Assembly (NCBI RefSeq): GCF_047228935.1
Contig: NZ_JBFEGG010000003.1
Coordinates: 186,001 to 250,000, forward strand
From: Ornithinibacillus sp047228935
GTDB taxonomy: Bacteria; Bacillota; Bacilli; Bacillales; Amphibacillaceae
DNA: 64,000 nucleotides
Direction: 5' to 3'
Shown here one piece after another: positions 33,166 through 41,409 of the stretch; positions within the stretch are counted from its first letter, which is position 1; every line of letters begins with the position of its first letter. The position numbers and the translations under genes are program-made. The notes under the pieces are model-generated. The model was not told where the DNA came from. It worked only from the letters and a program-made list of their open reading frames with translations, and ran no database searches.

Positions 33166-35343
33166 ATGAGTAAAACATTAGTATTAGCAGAAAAACCTTC
33201 CGTAGGTCGGGATATCGCACGAGTATTAAATTGTACGAAAAAAGGCAACGGATTTATGGAAGGATCCAAATATATTGTAACTTGGGCACTTGGGCATTTA
33301 GTGACATTAGCTGATCCTGAAACCTATGATGACAAATATAAACAATGGCGTTTAGAAGACTTACCAATGCTTCCTTCTAATTTGAAATTAGTCGTCATGA
33401 AGAAAACAGGGAAGCAATTTAGTGCGGTAAAAACACAAATGAATCGTCAGGATGTAAAAGAAATCGTCATTGCAACAGATGCTGGTCGTGAAGGAGAACT
33501 TGTTGCTCGGTGGATAATCGAAAAAGCCCGCATTCAAAAACCGGTTAAACGACTATGGATTTCTTCAGTAACAGATAAAGCAATACGTGATGGATTCAAG
33601 AAACTAAAGCCAGGGAAAGAATATGAACATTTATATGCATCAGCGGTTGCAAGGTCAGAAGCGGATTGGTATGTTGGACTTAATGCGACAAGAGCACTGA
33701 CGACTAAATTTAATGCTCAGCTTTCCAGTGGACGTGTACAAACACCAACATTAGGAATGGTGGCAACAAGAGAAGAAGAAATCAAAAACTTTAAACCGCA
33801 AACGTACTATGGTATACAAGCGAAAGTACAAGCAGGTGTTACGTATACTTGGCAAGATAATAAAAACAATACGCGTATGTTTTCTAAAGAGAAAGCGGAG
33901 AGCCTTTTTGGTAAGCTAAAAGGACAGCCATTAACTATCATTAAAGTGGAGAGAACAGCAAAAAAGAAATTCGCTCCGCAGCTATACGATTTAACAGAAT
34001 TGCAGCGCGATGCGAACCGTATATTTGGTTTTTCTGGTAAACAAACATTATCCATTATGCAAAAGCTTTACGAACGTCACAAGGTATTAACATATCCACG
34101 TACGGACTCTAGGGTTATTTCTACAGATATTGTTCCAACTTTAAAGGACAGATTACAAGCATGTGGAGTAGATCAATATGCCCGTTTTGCACAAGATATT
34201 CTTCGTAAAGGAATTAATAAATTGCCCAAGTCTGTTGTAGATGATGCAAAAGTAAGTGATCACCATGCGATTATTCCTACTGAAGAACCGGTTGTGTTAG
34301 CAGAATTAGATGATAAAGAACGTAGAATCTATGATTTAGTAGTTAAACGTTTCTTAGCTGTATTAATGGATGCCTATGAGTATGAACAAACAACCATTTA
34401 TGCTGAAGTCGGACATGAATCGTTTACTGCAAAAGGAAAAGTCGTGAAGAAACAAGGTTGGAAAGCAATTTATGACCGGAATTTTGATGAAGAGGATTCA
34501 GATGACCAGCAATTACCTATTGTGAAGCAAGGGGATAAGTTTTCTGATATCAAACTAAGTATTACAACAGGTAACACAAAACCACCTGAACGTTTTACAG
34601 AAGGTGCGCTACTTCAAGCGATGGAAAATCCGGTTCGTTATATGAATCCTGATGAAAAACATTTGGCCGGGACCTTGCAAAAAACAGGTGGAATTGGTAC
34701 CGTTGCAACACGAGCAGACATTATTGATAAGCTTTTCAATGGTGGCTATATGGAGCTAAAGGGTAAGCATATCTTTATTACATCAAAAGGTAAACAATTA
34801 CTAGATCTCGCTCCAGAAGATTTACGTTCTCCGGCTTTAACAGCAGAATGGGAACAGAAGCTCAGTTTAATTGCAGAAGGAAAACTGAATAAAAATAGGT
34901 TTATATCTGAAATCAAAGATTATACGAAGGAAATTGTTCAAGAAATTAAAGGTAACGATAGTAAATTCAAACATGACAATATGACAGGTACGAAATGTCC
35001 AGACTGTGGAAAGCTGATGCTTGAAGTAAATAATAAGCATGGTCGGATGTTAGTATGTCAGGACCGTTCTTGTGGTCATAAGAAAAATATCGCCAAAAAG
35101 ACAAATGCCCGTTGTCCAAATTGTCATAAGCGATTAGAATTGCGCGGTGAAGGGGAAGGGCAAATGTTCACTTGTTCTTGTGGTCATCGAGAAAAACTAT
35201 CTACTTTTAATAAACGTAAAGAACAAGAGAAAAAGCATAAGGTTTCCAAAAAGGATGTAAATAAATATTTGAAAAAGCAAGACGATGGCTTCACAAATAA
35301 TGCCTTAGCGGATGCCCTTGCAAAGTTAAAGGAAAAAAACTAA
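33166..35343 (+). CDS. topB: DNA topoisomerase III
   Basis: A 725-residue type IA topoisomerase. The N-terminal Toprim domain has LVLAEKPSVGRDIA, and IATDAGREGELVARWI carries the DxD-type acidic cluster. The active-site Tyr is Tyr310 in VLTYPRTDSR, and the KxxGIGTxATRADII region (KTGGIGTVATRAD) is clear. The C-terminus holds two zinc-ribbon-like cysteine modules (CPDCGKL with CQDRSCGH, then CPNCHKR with CSCGH) and a Lys-rich tail. It decatenates DNA through single-strand passage. The length fits Bacillus TopB. Confidence 0.96.
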   Translation: MSKTLVLAEKPSVGRDIARVLNCTKKGNGFMEGSKYIVTWALGHLVTLADPETYDDKYKQWRLEDLPMLPSNLKLVVMKKTGKQFSAVKTQMNRQDVKEIVIATDAGREGELVARWIIEKARIQKPVKRLWISSVTDKAIRDGFKKLKPGKEYEHLYASAVARSEADWYVGLNATRALTTKFNAQLSSGRVQTPTLGMVATREEEIKNFKPQTYYGIQAKVQAGVTYTWQDNKNNTRMFSKEKAESLFGKLKGQPLTIIKVERTAKKKFAPQLYDLTELQRDANRIFGFSGKQTLSIMQKLYERHKVLTYPRTDSRVISTDIVPTLKDRLQACGVDQYARFAQDILRKGINKLPKSVVDDAKVSDHHAIIPTEEPVVLAELDDKERRIYDLVVKRFLAVLMDAYEYEQTTIYAEVGHESFTAKGKVVKKQGWKAIYDRNFDEEDSDDQQLPIVKQGDKFSDIKLSITTGNTKPPERFTEGALLQAMENPVRYMNPDEKHLAGTLQKTGGIGTVATRADIIDKLFNGGYMELKGKHIFITSKGKQLLDLAPEDLRSPALTAEWEQKLSLIAEGKLNKNRFISEIKDYTKEIVQEIKGNDSKFKHDNMTGTKCPDCGKLMLEVNNKHGRMLVCQDRSCGHKKNIAKKTNARCPNCHKRLELRGEGEGQMFTCSCGHREKLSTFNKRKEQEKKHKVSKKDVNKYLKKQDDGFTNNALADALAKLKEKN

Positions 35344-35350
35344 TTAATGT

Positions 35351-35390
35351 AACTACCTAAGTAGAAAACGGCTTAGGTAGTTTTTTATTT
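35351..35390 (+). terminator. Terminator after topB
   Basis: AACTACCTAAG (35351-35361) pairs with CTTAGGTAGTT (35372-35382), ten-base loop, followed by a T-run. Confidence 0.88.
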
Positions 35391-35488
35391 AGTAAATTGC
35401 CAAATTGGATCATATTTACATAGATGCAGGAAATATCTCGTGTGAAATGGAATTAAATATACATACCAATAAGAAACGGAGTGGAAAC

Positions 35489-35932
35489 ATGTTAAAGGTT
35501 AGAGAAATAAAACCAGAAATGGCCTATGATCTAAGACATACCATTTTACGACCACATCAACCATTTGAGGCATGTATATATGATACTGACCATGATGAAA
35601 ATGCATTTCATGTTGGAGCTTATTACGAAGAAACATTAGTCAGTATTGCTTCCTTTTATGAAGAGAATCATCCCGAGCTTTCTAGTAAAAAGCAATATCG
35701 TTTACGGGCGATGGCAACACTTCCTAGCCACCGAAAGCTAGGAGCTGGTAGAGCTGTTGTTCAATTTGCAGAAAATCGTATTAGTGAGAAGGAAACGGAA
35801 ATTTTGTGGTGTATGGGAAGAACGTCTGTACAAGAATACTATGAGAGATTAGGGTTTAAACCTCATGGTGAAGTGTTTGATTATCCGCCCATTGGACCGC
35901 ATATTGTGATGGTAAAGGAATTGAGTAGATAG
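35489..35932 (+). CDS. GNAT family N-acetyltransferase
   Basis: A 147-residue GNAT protein. Strand beta4 and motif A read LRAMATLPSHRKLGAGRAVVQF (residues about 77-98), with the RxxGxG acetyl-CoA loop altered to RKLGAG. YYERLGFKPHG is the usual motif B end. N-terminal LRHTILRPHQPFEACIYDTD resembles a group of acetyltransferases of unknown substrate in Bacillaceae. The start is ATG 35489 with GGAGTGG upstream. It stands alone after the topB terminator. Confidence 0.82.
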   Translation: MLKVREIKPEMAYDLRHTILRPHQPFEACIYDTDHDENAFHVGAYYEETLVSIASFYEENHPELSSKKQYRLRAMATLPSHRKLGAGRAVVQFAENRISEKETEILWCMGRTSVQEYYERLGFKPHGEVFDYPPIGPHIVMVKELSR

Positions 35933-35997
35933 GGGATACGAAAAGTTTAGAAATACTTCCGAATTTGCTAAGGTTGATCATCAATAAGGAGAAAAAA

Positions 35998-36036
35998 ATG
36001 AATTTTATTTACTTAATCCTAATTATCTCTATTTGA
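35998..36036 (+). CDS. possible 12-residue hydrophobic micropeptide
   Basis: ATG at 35998 is preceded by AAGGAG at seven bases, a better site than many real genes here, and opens a frame of 12 codons (MNFIYLILIISI) ending in TGA. The peptide would be a single short hydrophobic helix. It lies in the gap before the ferredoxin gene. It may be a leader or micropeptide, or chance. Confidence 0.3.
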   Translation: MNFIYLILIISI

Positions 36037-36114
36037 AACGGTTTACTTGAACAATGAGTAGATGTATCATTAAAATGAAGATATACCTTGAATAGATTAG
36101 GAGGGTTAACATAG

Positions 36115-36354
36115 ATGGCTTTTGTAATTTTAGATCCATGCAGACAAGAAAAGGCAGCTGAATGTGTCAGTGTCTGCCCGGTTGATTGTATAGAAGAAGG
36201 TCCAGATCAATTCTACATAGATCCCGATATTTGTATTGACTGTGGTGCTTGTAAAGCAGCATGTCCAGTAAATGCAATCGAGGAAGAATATGATTTGACA
36301 CCAGAACAAGAAGTATTCCTAGAAAAAGCAGAAGAATTTTTCGCGAATCGTTAG
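36115..36354 (+). CDS. fer: ferredoxin, 4Fe-4S
   Basis: A 79-residue small acidic electron carrier. The canonical cluster motif CIDCGACKAACPVNAI (CxxCxxCxxxCP) is at residues about 41-56. In the first half, a second partly conserved set of Cys (DPCRQEKAAECVSVCPVDCIEE) resembles the 7Fe or 3Fe/4Fe ferredoxins of Bacillus. The acidic C-terminal extension is typical. It passes electrons to cytochromes P450 or other oxidoreductases; the partner is unknown. AGGAGGG precedes ATG, and a strong terminator follows. Confidence 0.92.
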   Translation: MAFVILDPCRQEKAAECVSVCPVDCIEEGPDQFYIDPDICIDCGACKAACPVNAIEEEYDLTPEQEVFLEKAEEFFANR

Positions 36355-36365
36355 TATTTCTAAGC

Positions 36366-36402
36366 AAAATCCCGTTAGTAATCAAACTAACGGGATTTTT
36401 TA
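36366..36402. terminator. Terminator after ferredoxin gene
   Basis: AAAATCCCGTTAG (36366-36378) pairs with CTAACGGGATTTT (36387-36399), eight-base loop, then Ts. A matching A-run also makes it usable from the other strand. Confidence 0.9.
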
Positions 36403-36445
36403 TGTAATGATGACATAATTTAGGTATTGAGTAGAATCTAGTAAA

Positions 36446-36583
36446 TTACTTTTCTTCTACAGCTATTGCTAACTTACTCGCTATCCAGCGCTTTGCTGTT
36501 TTTTCATCCACTTCATATACTTTCCCAGCTCGAAAAAGTTCCCCATGGTAAGCAGTTTGAACATTCATCTTTACTTTAATCAT
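36446..36583 (-). CDS. small basic-acidic protein, unknown (45 residues)
   Basis: A 45-residue protein, MIKVKMNVQTAYHGELFRAG then KVYEVDEKTAKRWIASKLA and an acidic end. The pattern of beta strands followed by VDEKTAKRWI resembles small proteins often encoded beside capsid genes of tailed phages, which bind and close with xxAxxW/LI. No phage gene is near, so it may be a domesticated remnant or an independent small protein. AAGGGG lies about ten bases before the ATG. A longer in-frame start to 36664 would read through the ribosome site and is unlikely. Confidence 0.5.
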   Translation of the reverse strand: MIKVKMNVQTAYHGELFRAGKVYEVDEKTAKRWIASKLAIAVEEK

Positions 36584-36653
36584 AAGCTCTAACCCCTTCC
36601 TAATTCTATTATAACGAACTGTCAGTAGCGGTGCTAATGATTTGAGGTGATTT

Positions 36654-36820
36654 CTATTGGACAAAAATCATTATGAATACCCGGAAATTTTCCATTAGAA
36701 ACTTGCTATTAGACAAAAGGAAGACGTTAGGTGTTAATCATGTTCATTAGAACGACTCTATCGGACAAAACTGAACGATATTCCTTTAAATCGTCTATTA
36801 GGAATCATCTATTAGACAAA
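36654..36820. repeat. Intergenic array of four units, spacing 51-52 nt
   Basis: The motif CTATTRGACAAA (variants CTATTGGACAAA, CTATTAGACAAA twice, CTATCGGACAAA) starts at 36654, 36706, 36758 and 36809, spacing 52, 52 and 51. A second motif, YATTAGRA, lies about 12 bases before units two to four. An inverted half (GTCCAATAG) follows at 36844. The region 36584-37003 has no gene; its last part is pyrimidine-rich. The spacing equals that of the array at 1.4 kb although sequences differ. Confidence 0.7.
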
Positions 36821-37003
36821 TTGGCTCTTAATTATAAAAAAGAGTCCAATAGTCTGCCCTATCCACAAGCTATGTACCCTACATACTAACGTAGACTAAA
36901 TTCTTCCTCCCTTTCAAATCCCTACATAATACGGAATTCTAAACTCCCTCTTCTTCCCGTACTCTTAAATTAAGAACGTTGATAAAAAATAGGAGGAATT
37001 GTA

Positions 37004-37348
37004 ATGGAAGAAGTAAAAAGGTTGATTAATGAAATTGATCAAGCGTTAAAAGAGGATTCTACGAAAACCAAGGGAGTTCAAGCAGTTTATCAGTTTAATT
37101 TCCATGATGATAACTCGACTGCTTTTCAGCTTGTTTTACGAGGTGAGGAAAGCTATGCAGCTGAGGGAGTACAAGAAAAACCAGACTGTACCCTCATAAT
37201 GGTAAAAGAAGATTTTCTAGCCATGGCTAATGGAGAACTAAATGGTACAAAAGCATTCATGAGTGGTCGCTTAAAAATTAAAGGAAATATGGGTCTAGCA
37301 CTAAAATTACAGGATATATTAGCTACTTACAATAAAACGAAAAATTAA
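37004..37348 (+). CDS. SCP2 sterol-binding domain protein (first)
   Basis: A 114-residue protein consisting only of an SCP2 fold. Signs are GVQAVYQFNFHDDNSTAFQLVLRG, CTLIMVKEDFLAMANGELNGTKAFMSGRLKIKGNMGLALKL; the last segment (FMSGKLKIKGNMGLALKL in relatives) is the hydrophobic-pocket mark. These proteins bind lipids, fatty acyl-CoA or sterols. It heads an acyl-CoA degradation operon, and a second copy lies near the end of the same operon. It probably presents acyl chains to the enzymes or protects them; substrate unknown. Confidence 0.88.
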   Translation: MEEVKRLINEIDQALKEDSTKTKGVQAVYQFNFHDDNSTAFQLVLRGEESYAAEGVQEKPDCTLIMVKEDFLAMANGELNGTKAFMSGRLKIKGNMGLALKLQDILATYNKTKN

Positions 37349-37370
37349 GGGAGAATCATCTCCCTTTTTT
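37347..37370 (+). terminator. Compact terminator/attenuator inside the operon
   Basis: AAGGGAGA (37347-37354) pairs with TCTCCCTT (37359-37366), loop ATCA, then Ts to 37370. It overlaps the SCP2 stop codon and precedes the acyl-CoA dehydrogenase genes, so it would keep SCP2 above the enzymes. Confidence 0.8.
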
Positions 37371-37383
37371 AGGGGTGGAGAAA

Positions 37384-38523
37384 ATGATTTCATTTCGTGC
37401 GACAGAAGATGAAGTAGCATTTGCTAATGTTGTAAAAGAATTCGCTAAAGATAGAATCCGAAAACTTGCAAGAGAAGCAGAAGTAAAGCAAAAAGTAGAT
37501 GAAATTCTCATCGCAGAAGCAAACGAATTAGGATTTTTGTCATTAGAGTTACCTGAGGAGTGGGGTGGTCTTGAATTACCATTAATCAGTCAGGTTCAAA
37601 TTATCAAGGAATTGAGCTATGGAGATTTAGGAGTATTACAAGGTTTTACTGGCTCTGGAGATGTCGGTCCTTTATTTCGTCTACAACGAGAACATTCTCA
37701 ATTCCAAGCTTTGAAAGAACGTTTCCGAAGTCAGGAAAATCCAACAACAGCAATAGTCGATCTCACTAACATAGAGAACATGTTGCGCCATTCCGTATCT
37801 ATGAAAAAGGAAGGTAACGGCTATCGCTTAAATGGGATAACAGAACCAGTGAGATTAGCTCACTTTGCAGAAGAATTAGTTATATTTGCTAAGGATGAAG
37901 CGTGTAATTCGTTGATTTTTTTTCTGGAAAATGACCAGTGGTCTGTTGAAGACGGGGATTACAGGTTAGGACTTTTAGCTTCTGGGTTAGGAAAGATCCG
38001 TTTTGAAAATGTACCAGTATCTAAATTATTAGCATTTGGTAAAGAAGCGGACAATCTAATTAAAAAGTTCCAAACACGACATTACATTCTCCAAGCAGCA
38101 AAAGAACAGGGGCTAATGGAGGCGGCTTTGGATTATGCTACCGAATATACCGCTACTAGAAAAGCTTTCGGACAAGAGATTGCAAAATTCCAAGGAGTCT
38201 CCTTCAAAATTGCTAAGATGGCTATTGAAACAAGAATTGTCCGGTCACTTGTTTGGGACGCAGCCTTAAAAGCGGATGAAGAAACCTCGACCGCTTACGG
38301 ATCTGCTTTACGTGCATTACATCGAGCCCATAGAAGTGTTCGCTTTGTAACCGATGCGGCAGTACAGCTTCTCGGTGGGCATGGTTTTATTCAAGAATTT
38401 CCAGTGGAGAAATGGATGCGGGATGCTCAGGCACAAGTCGCTCTGTATGGGCAAGAACGAGATATATTAACGATACGTGGAGAAGAGCTTTTGAAGGAGA
38501 ATGTGGAGGTGCCAGTGGAATGA
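37384..38523 (+). CDS. acyl-CoA dehydrogenase, subunit lacking the catalytic Glu
   Basis: A 379-residue acyl-CoA dehydrogenase-fold protein. It keeps the FAD-linked ATRKAFGQEIAKFQGV segment (Arg in RxAFGQ) and the C-terminal LLGGHGFIQEFPVEKWMRDA. Where catalysis needs Glu (F/Y-E-G-T), it has VALYGQERD; the Glu is Tyr. The alternative base of isovaleryl-CoA enzymes is Lys. The middle beta domain is also diverged. Its TGA overlaps the next gene's ATG. The neighbour has the opposite losses, so the pair probably forms one heteromeric enzyme. Start: GGTGGAG before ATG 37384; the GTG nine bases upstream is less likely. Confidence 0.85.
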   Translation: MISFRATEDEVAFANVVKEFAKDRIRKLAREAEVKQKVDEILIAEANELGFLSLELPEEWGGLELPLISQVQIIKELSYGDLGVLQGFTGSGDVGPLFRLQREHSQFQALKERFRSQENPTTAIVDLTNIENMLRHSVSMKKEGNGYRLNGITEPVRLAHFAEELVIFAKDEACNSLIFFLENDQWSVEDGDYRLGLLASGLGKIRFENVPVSKLLAFGKEADNLIKKFQTRHYILQAAKEQGLMEAALDYATEYTATRKAFGQEIAKFQGVSFKIAKMAIETRIVRSLVWDAALKADEETSTAYGSALRALHRAHRSVRFVTDAAVQLLGGHGFIQEFPVEKWMRDAQAQVALYGQERDILTIRGEELLKENVEVPVE

Positions 38524-39725
38524 TTTCATTTGAACTGTCCGAACAGCAACAGCAAATAAAAGAGATGACACACTGGTTTGCAGAAAATGAAATTCGCCCG
38601 ATTGCACTAGAGGCAGATAAACTTGGGAAAGTTCCCGATGAATGGCTGGAGCAAGTAAACCAAATGGGAATTCATTTAAATACTTCTTCCTTTGGTAGTG
38701 TAAAAGGTTCAGCCAGTGGAAAGAAAAAACAGGAAAGAGAAGGCAATCGTATGGGTGTACTAGCAACTGAGGAAATGGCTTGGGGTGATCCAGCTATAAC
38801 ACTCTCTTTACCTGGTGCAGGACTAGGTGGACCGCCAATTGAAAGTAGTGGTACTCCGGAACAGAAGGAAAGATTTTTATCAATTTTTACAAATGATAAG
38901 CCGCGCTGGGGAGCGTATGCCTTAACCGAACCAGAGGCAGGATCAGACGCTTCAGGAGTCCGAACTACCGCAAAAAAAGCAGAAGGTGGTTACATTCTGA
39001 ACGGGCAAAAAATCTTTATTACGAATGGTGGTCGTGCTTCTTGGGTAGTAGTGTTTGCGACTGTCGATGCAAAGCTTGGTCGAAGTGGGCAAAGAGCCTT
39101 TGTCGTGGAAAAAGGTACTCCAGGATTTAGCTGTACCAAACTCGTGAAGAAGATGGGGTTACGAGCAAATGAAACAGCCGAGTTATTGTTCGAGGACTGT
39201 TTTGTTCCAGTTGAAAATCTATTAGGTGGAGAGGAACTCTATGAAGCTAGTGGAACAAGGCCATCAGGATTTCAAGTCGCGATGAAAACATTTGACTCGA
39301 CGAGACCAATTGTTGCGGCAATGGCGATTGGGATTGCAAGAGCCGCTTATGAGTACACGCTAGACATTGTAAAAAGAGAATATCCAAAGCATGGTAAGTA
39401 TTTTCATTTGGCATCACAATTGCTTGCCGAAGCAGAAGAGGATATACAGGCTGCGAGACTCCTAACTTGGGAGGCTGCTTGGATGGCAGACCTTGGGATA
39501 CAAAATGCAAAGGAAGCGGCAATGTGTAAAGCTTATGCAGGTCAAATGGCCCTAGATGTATGCTCGAAATCATTAGAACTACTTGGGTCAACAGGGTTAG
39601 AAGGGCATTTAGTAGAAAAGTTGTACCGTGATGTAAAGGTGTTTGATATTTTTGAGGGTACAAATGAGATCCAACATCTCGTTATTGCTAGGAGACAATA
39701 TGCTCCATTTGATATTCGGGTTTAG
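38520..39725 (+). CDS. acyl-CoA dehydrogenase, subunit with the catalytic Glu
   Basis: A 401-residue acyl-CoA dehydrogenase. Middle-domain motifs are YALTEPEAGSDASGV and GQKIFITNGGRASWVV; C-terminal LLGSTGLEGHLVEKLYRD then VFDIFEGTNEIQ, with the catalytic Glu. In place of the usual RxxFG segment it reads VKREYPKHGKYFHLASQ, so the FAD-contacting Arg environment differs. Together with its upstream partner it has one full set of residues, as in the alpha2beta2 steroid acyl-CoA dehydrogenases of actinobacteria (ChsE family). I start it at the ATG overlapping the preceding stop. Confidence 0.88.
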   Translation: MISFELSEQQQQIKEMTHWFAENEIRPIALEADKLGKVPDEWLEQVNQMGIHLNTSSFGSVKGSASGKKKQEREGNRMGVLATEEMAWGDPAITLSLPGAGLGGPPIESSGTPEQKERFLSIFTNDKPRWGAYALTEPEAGSDASGVRTTAKKAEGGYILNGQKIFITNGGRASWVVVFATVDAKLGRSGQRAFVVEKGTPGFSCTKLVKKMGLRANETAELLFEDCFVPVENLLGGEELYEASGTRPSGFQVAMKTFDSTRPIVAAMAIGIARAAYEYTLDIVKREYPKHGKYFHLASQLLAEAEEDIQAARLLTWEAAWMADLGIQNAKEAAMCKAYAGQMALDVCSKSLELLGSTGLEGHLVEKLYRDVKVFDIFEGTNEIQHLVIARRQYAPFDIRV

Positions 39726-39740
39726 AAAGGAGAAATAAAA

Positions 39741-40538
39741 TTGTCCTATCACTTATTGGAAATAGAACGAAGAGATAAAGGTGTAACTTGGATTCATATC
39801 AATAATCCACCAGCGAATGCAATCGGTTATGAACTAATGCAGGAGCTTGAAGAAGCGGTGGGCGAATTGACTGATGATAAAGCAACTAGAGTGGTAGTCA
39901 TTGCATCTAAACACCCTAAAATTTTCTTAGCTGGTGCGGATTTAAAAGGCATGATGATGACAAGTGGTGAAGCAGTCGAAGATGATAATTTTATAGAAAA
40001 AGAGAGTGCTAGAATGCAAGCATGCTTTCAACGTTTTGCTGAGATGCCAAAACCTGTGATAGCGGCCATTAATGGCTATGCACTAGGAGGAGGCTGTGAA
40101 TTAGCTCTTGCATGTGACTTTCGGATAATGGGCAGTGGGAAAATTGGACTAACAGAAGTTTCACTTGGTCTAATACCTGGTGCGGGTGGAACCCAACGAA
40201 TGACAAGAATTTTGGGTCGGGCAATGGCAATGGAGCTCATTTTCTTCGGTAAAAAGTTAGAAGCGAAAGAAGCGGAAGCACTTGGGCTAATCCATAGTGC
40301 AGTGCCAAGTGAGCAGTTTGAAGAAGTAGTGACGGCGTTTGCGGAGGAACTTGCTACAGGTGCTGTCCATGCAATGGGGCTAGCCAAAAGAGCAATTAAT
40401 GCAACCGAAAAAGGGTTAGAGGAAGGGCTAAAAGTAGAAGCACAGGCTTTTGCTGATACGTTTCTATCAGATGAGCCAAGTATCGGGCTAGCAGCATTTT
40501 TTCAAAAACAAAAAGCGAACTTTCTAGAAGGTTACTAG
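39741..40538 (+). CDS. enoyl-CoA hydratase/isomerase family protein
   Basis: A 265-residue crotonase-fold protein. It has NNPPANAIGYELMQEL, FLAGADLKGM (oxyanion hole), ALGGGCELALACDFRI and LTEVSLGLIPGAGGTQRMTRILG, with the catalytic Glu pair in the second and fourth. It hydrates the double bond made by the acyl-CoA dehydrogenase pair. It starts at TTG 39741 with AAAGGAG upstream. The next gene follows by 14 bases. Confidence 0.92.
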   Translation: MSYHLLEIERRDKGVTWIHINNPPANAIGYELMQELEEAVGELTDDKATRVVVIASKHPKIFLAGADLKGMMMTSGEAVEDDNFIEKESARMQACFQRFAEMPKPVIAAINGYALGGGCELALACDFRIMGSGKIGLTEVSLGLIPGAGGTQRMTRILGRAMAMELIFFGKKLEAKEAEALGLIHSAVPSEQFEEVVTAFAEELATGAVHAMGLAKRAINATEKGLEEGLKVEAQAFADTFLSDEPSIGLAAFFQKQKANFLEGY

Positions 40539-40552
40539 TTGGAGGGGAAAAT

Positions 40553-41392
40553 ATGTCTTGGAATGAGTTATTAAAGGGAAAAGTTGCAGTGGTAACAGGT
40601 GCTTCTAGAGGATTAGGTCGTGCTGATGCATTGGCACTAGCAGAAGCAGGAGCAGATGTCGTCATCACGGATATTTTAATCGAATCAGATGAATCGAATG
40701 AGAAGGAAGCGGAAAAATACGGCCCGATGGCACAAATTATGCAAAGCACGAATGTCGTCTATGCCAATAAAACGGCCAACGAAATACTGAAAATGGGACG
40801 TCGATCATTCGCAATGAAGATGGATGTAACGGACCGTGCGCAAGTGGAGCAGGTATTTGCCAAAGTAAAGGAGGAGTTTGGCCGAATAGATATTCTCATT
40901 AATAATGCAGGGACATTAGATCATATTTCCCAAATTGAAGATCAAAATGATGATTATTGGGAACGGGATTTAAACGTAAATTTAACCGGGGCGTATAACT
41001 GTACGAAAGCCGTATGGCCGTACATGAAGGAACAAAAGTACGGAAAAATCATTAATATGGCATCTGTCGCAGGAACCCTCGGTGGTTTTGGGCAAGCAAG
41101 TTATTCAACCACTAAAGGTGGATTACTCAGCTTTACGAAAAGTATGGCATTAGAGGGAGCACGCTTTGGTATTAATGTGAATGCCATTGTACCAGGGATA
41201 ATTGGGACAGAAGCATTTCATTTAGGAAACCCAAAAATGAACGAAAGAATGATTAACCGAACTGCCTTTAAACGACCTGGCGAGCCTGAGGATATTGCCA
41301 ATGCGATCATATTTTTAGTTTCCGATAAAGCGAAGTATATTACTGGTGTTGGCTTAAATGTATCTGGTGGGATTGAGTTATTTACGTTCTAA
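40553..41392 (+). CDS. short-chain dehydrogenase/reductase, likely 3-hydroxyacyl-CoA dehydrogenase step
   Basis: A 279-residue classical SDR. The NAD motif is VVTGASRGLGRADALALAEAG, then DVTD, INNAG, and the catalytic Ser-Tyr-Lys in MASVAGTLGGFGQASYSTTK. After the second beta strand it carries an insert of about 30 residues (around residues 45-75). Inserts at this place are known in mycofactocin-linked SDRs that hold NAD tightly; similarity here is only in position. In the operon it takes the place of the usual 3-hydroxyacyl-CoA dehydrogenase. GGAGGGG precedes ATG. Confidence 0.88.
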   Translation: MSWNELLKGKVAVVTGASRGLGRADALALAEAGADVVITDILIESDESNEKEAEKYGPMAQIMQSTNVVYANKTANEILKMGRRSFAMKMDVTDRAQVEQVFAKVKEEFGRIDILINNAGTLDHISQIEDQNDDYWERDLNVNLTGAYNCTKAVWPYMKEQKYGKIINMASVAGTLGGFGQASYSTTKGGLLSFTKSMALEGARFGINVNAIVPGIIGTEAFHLGNPKMNERMINRTAFKRPGEPEDIANAIIFLVSDKAKYITGVGLNVSGGIELFTF

Positions 41393-41409
41393 CTTAAGGA
41401 GGTGTAGAA

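Noticed and set aside
38412..38520. Longer N-terminus of the second acyl-CoA dehydrogenase
   Set aside because: The extra 36 codons lie in the preceding gene, lack family similarity and have no ribosome site; the ATGA overlap start is better.
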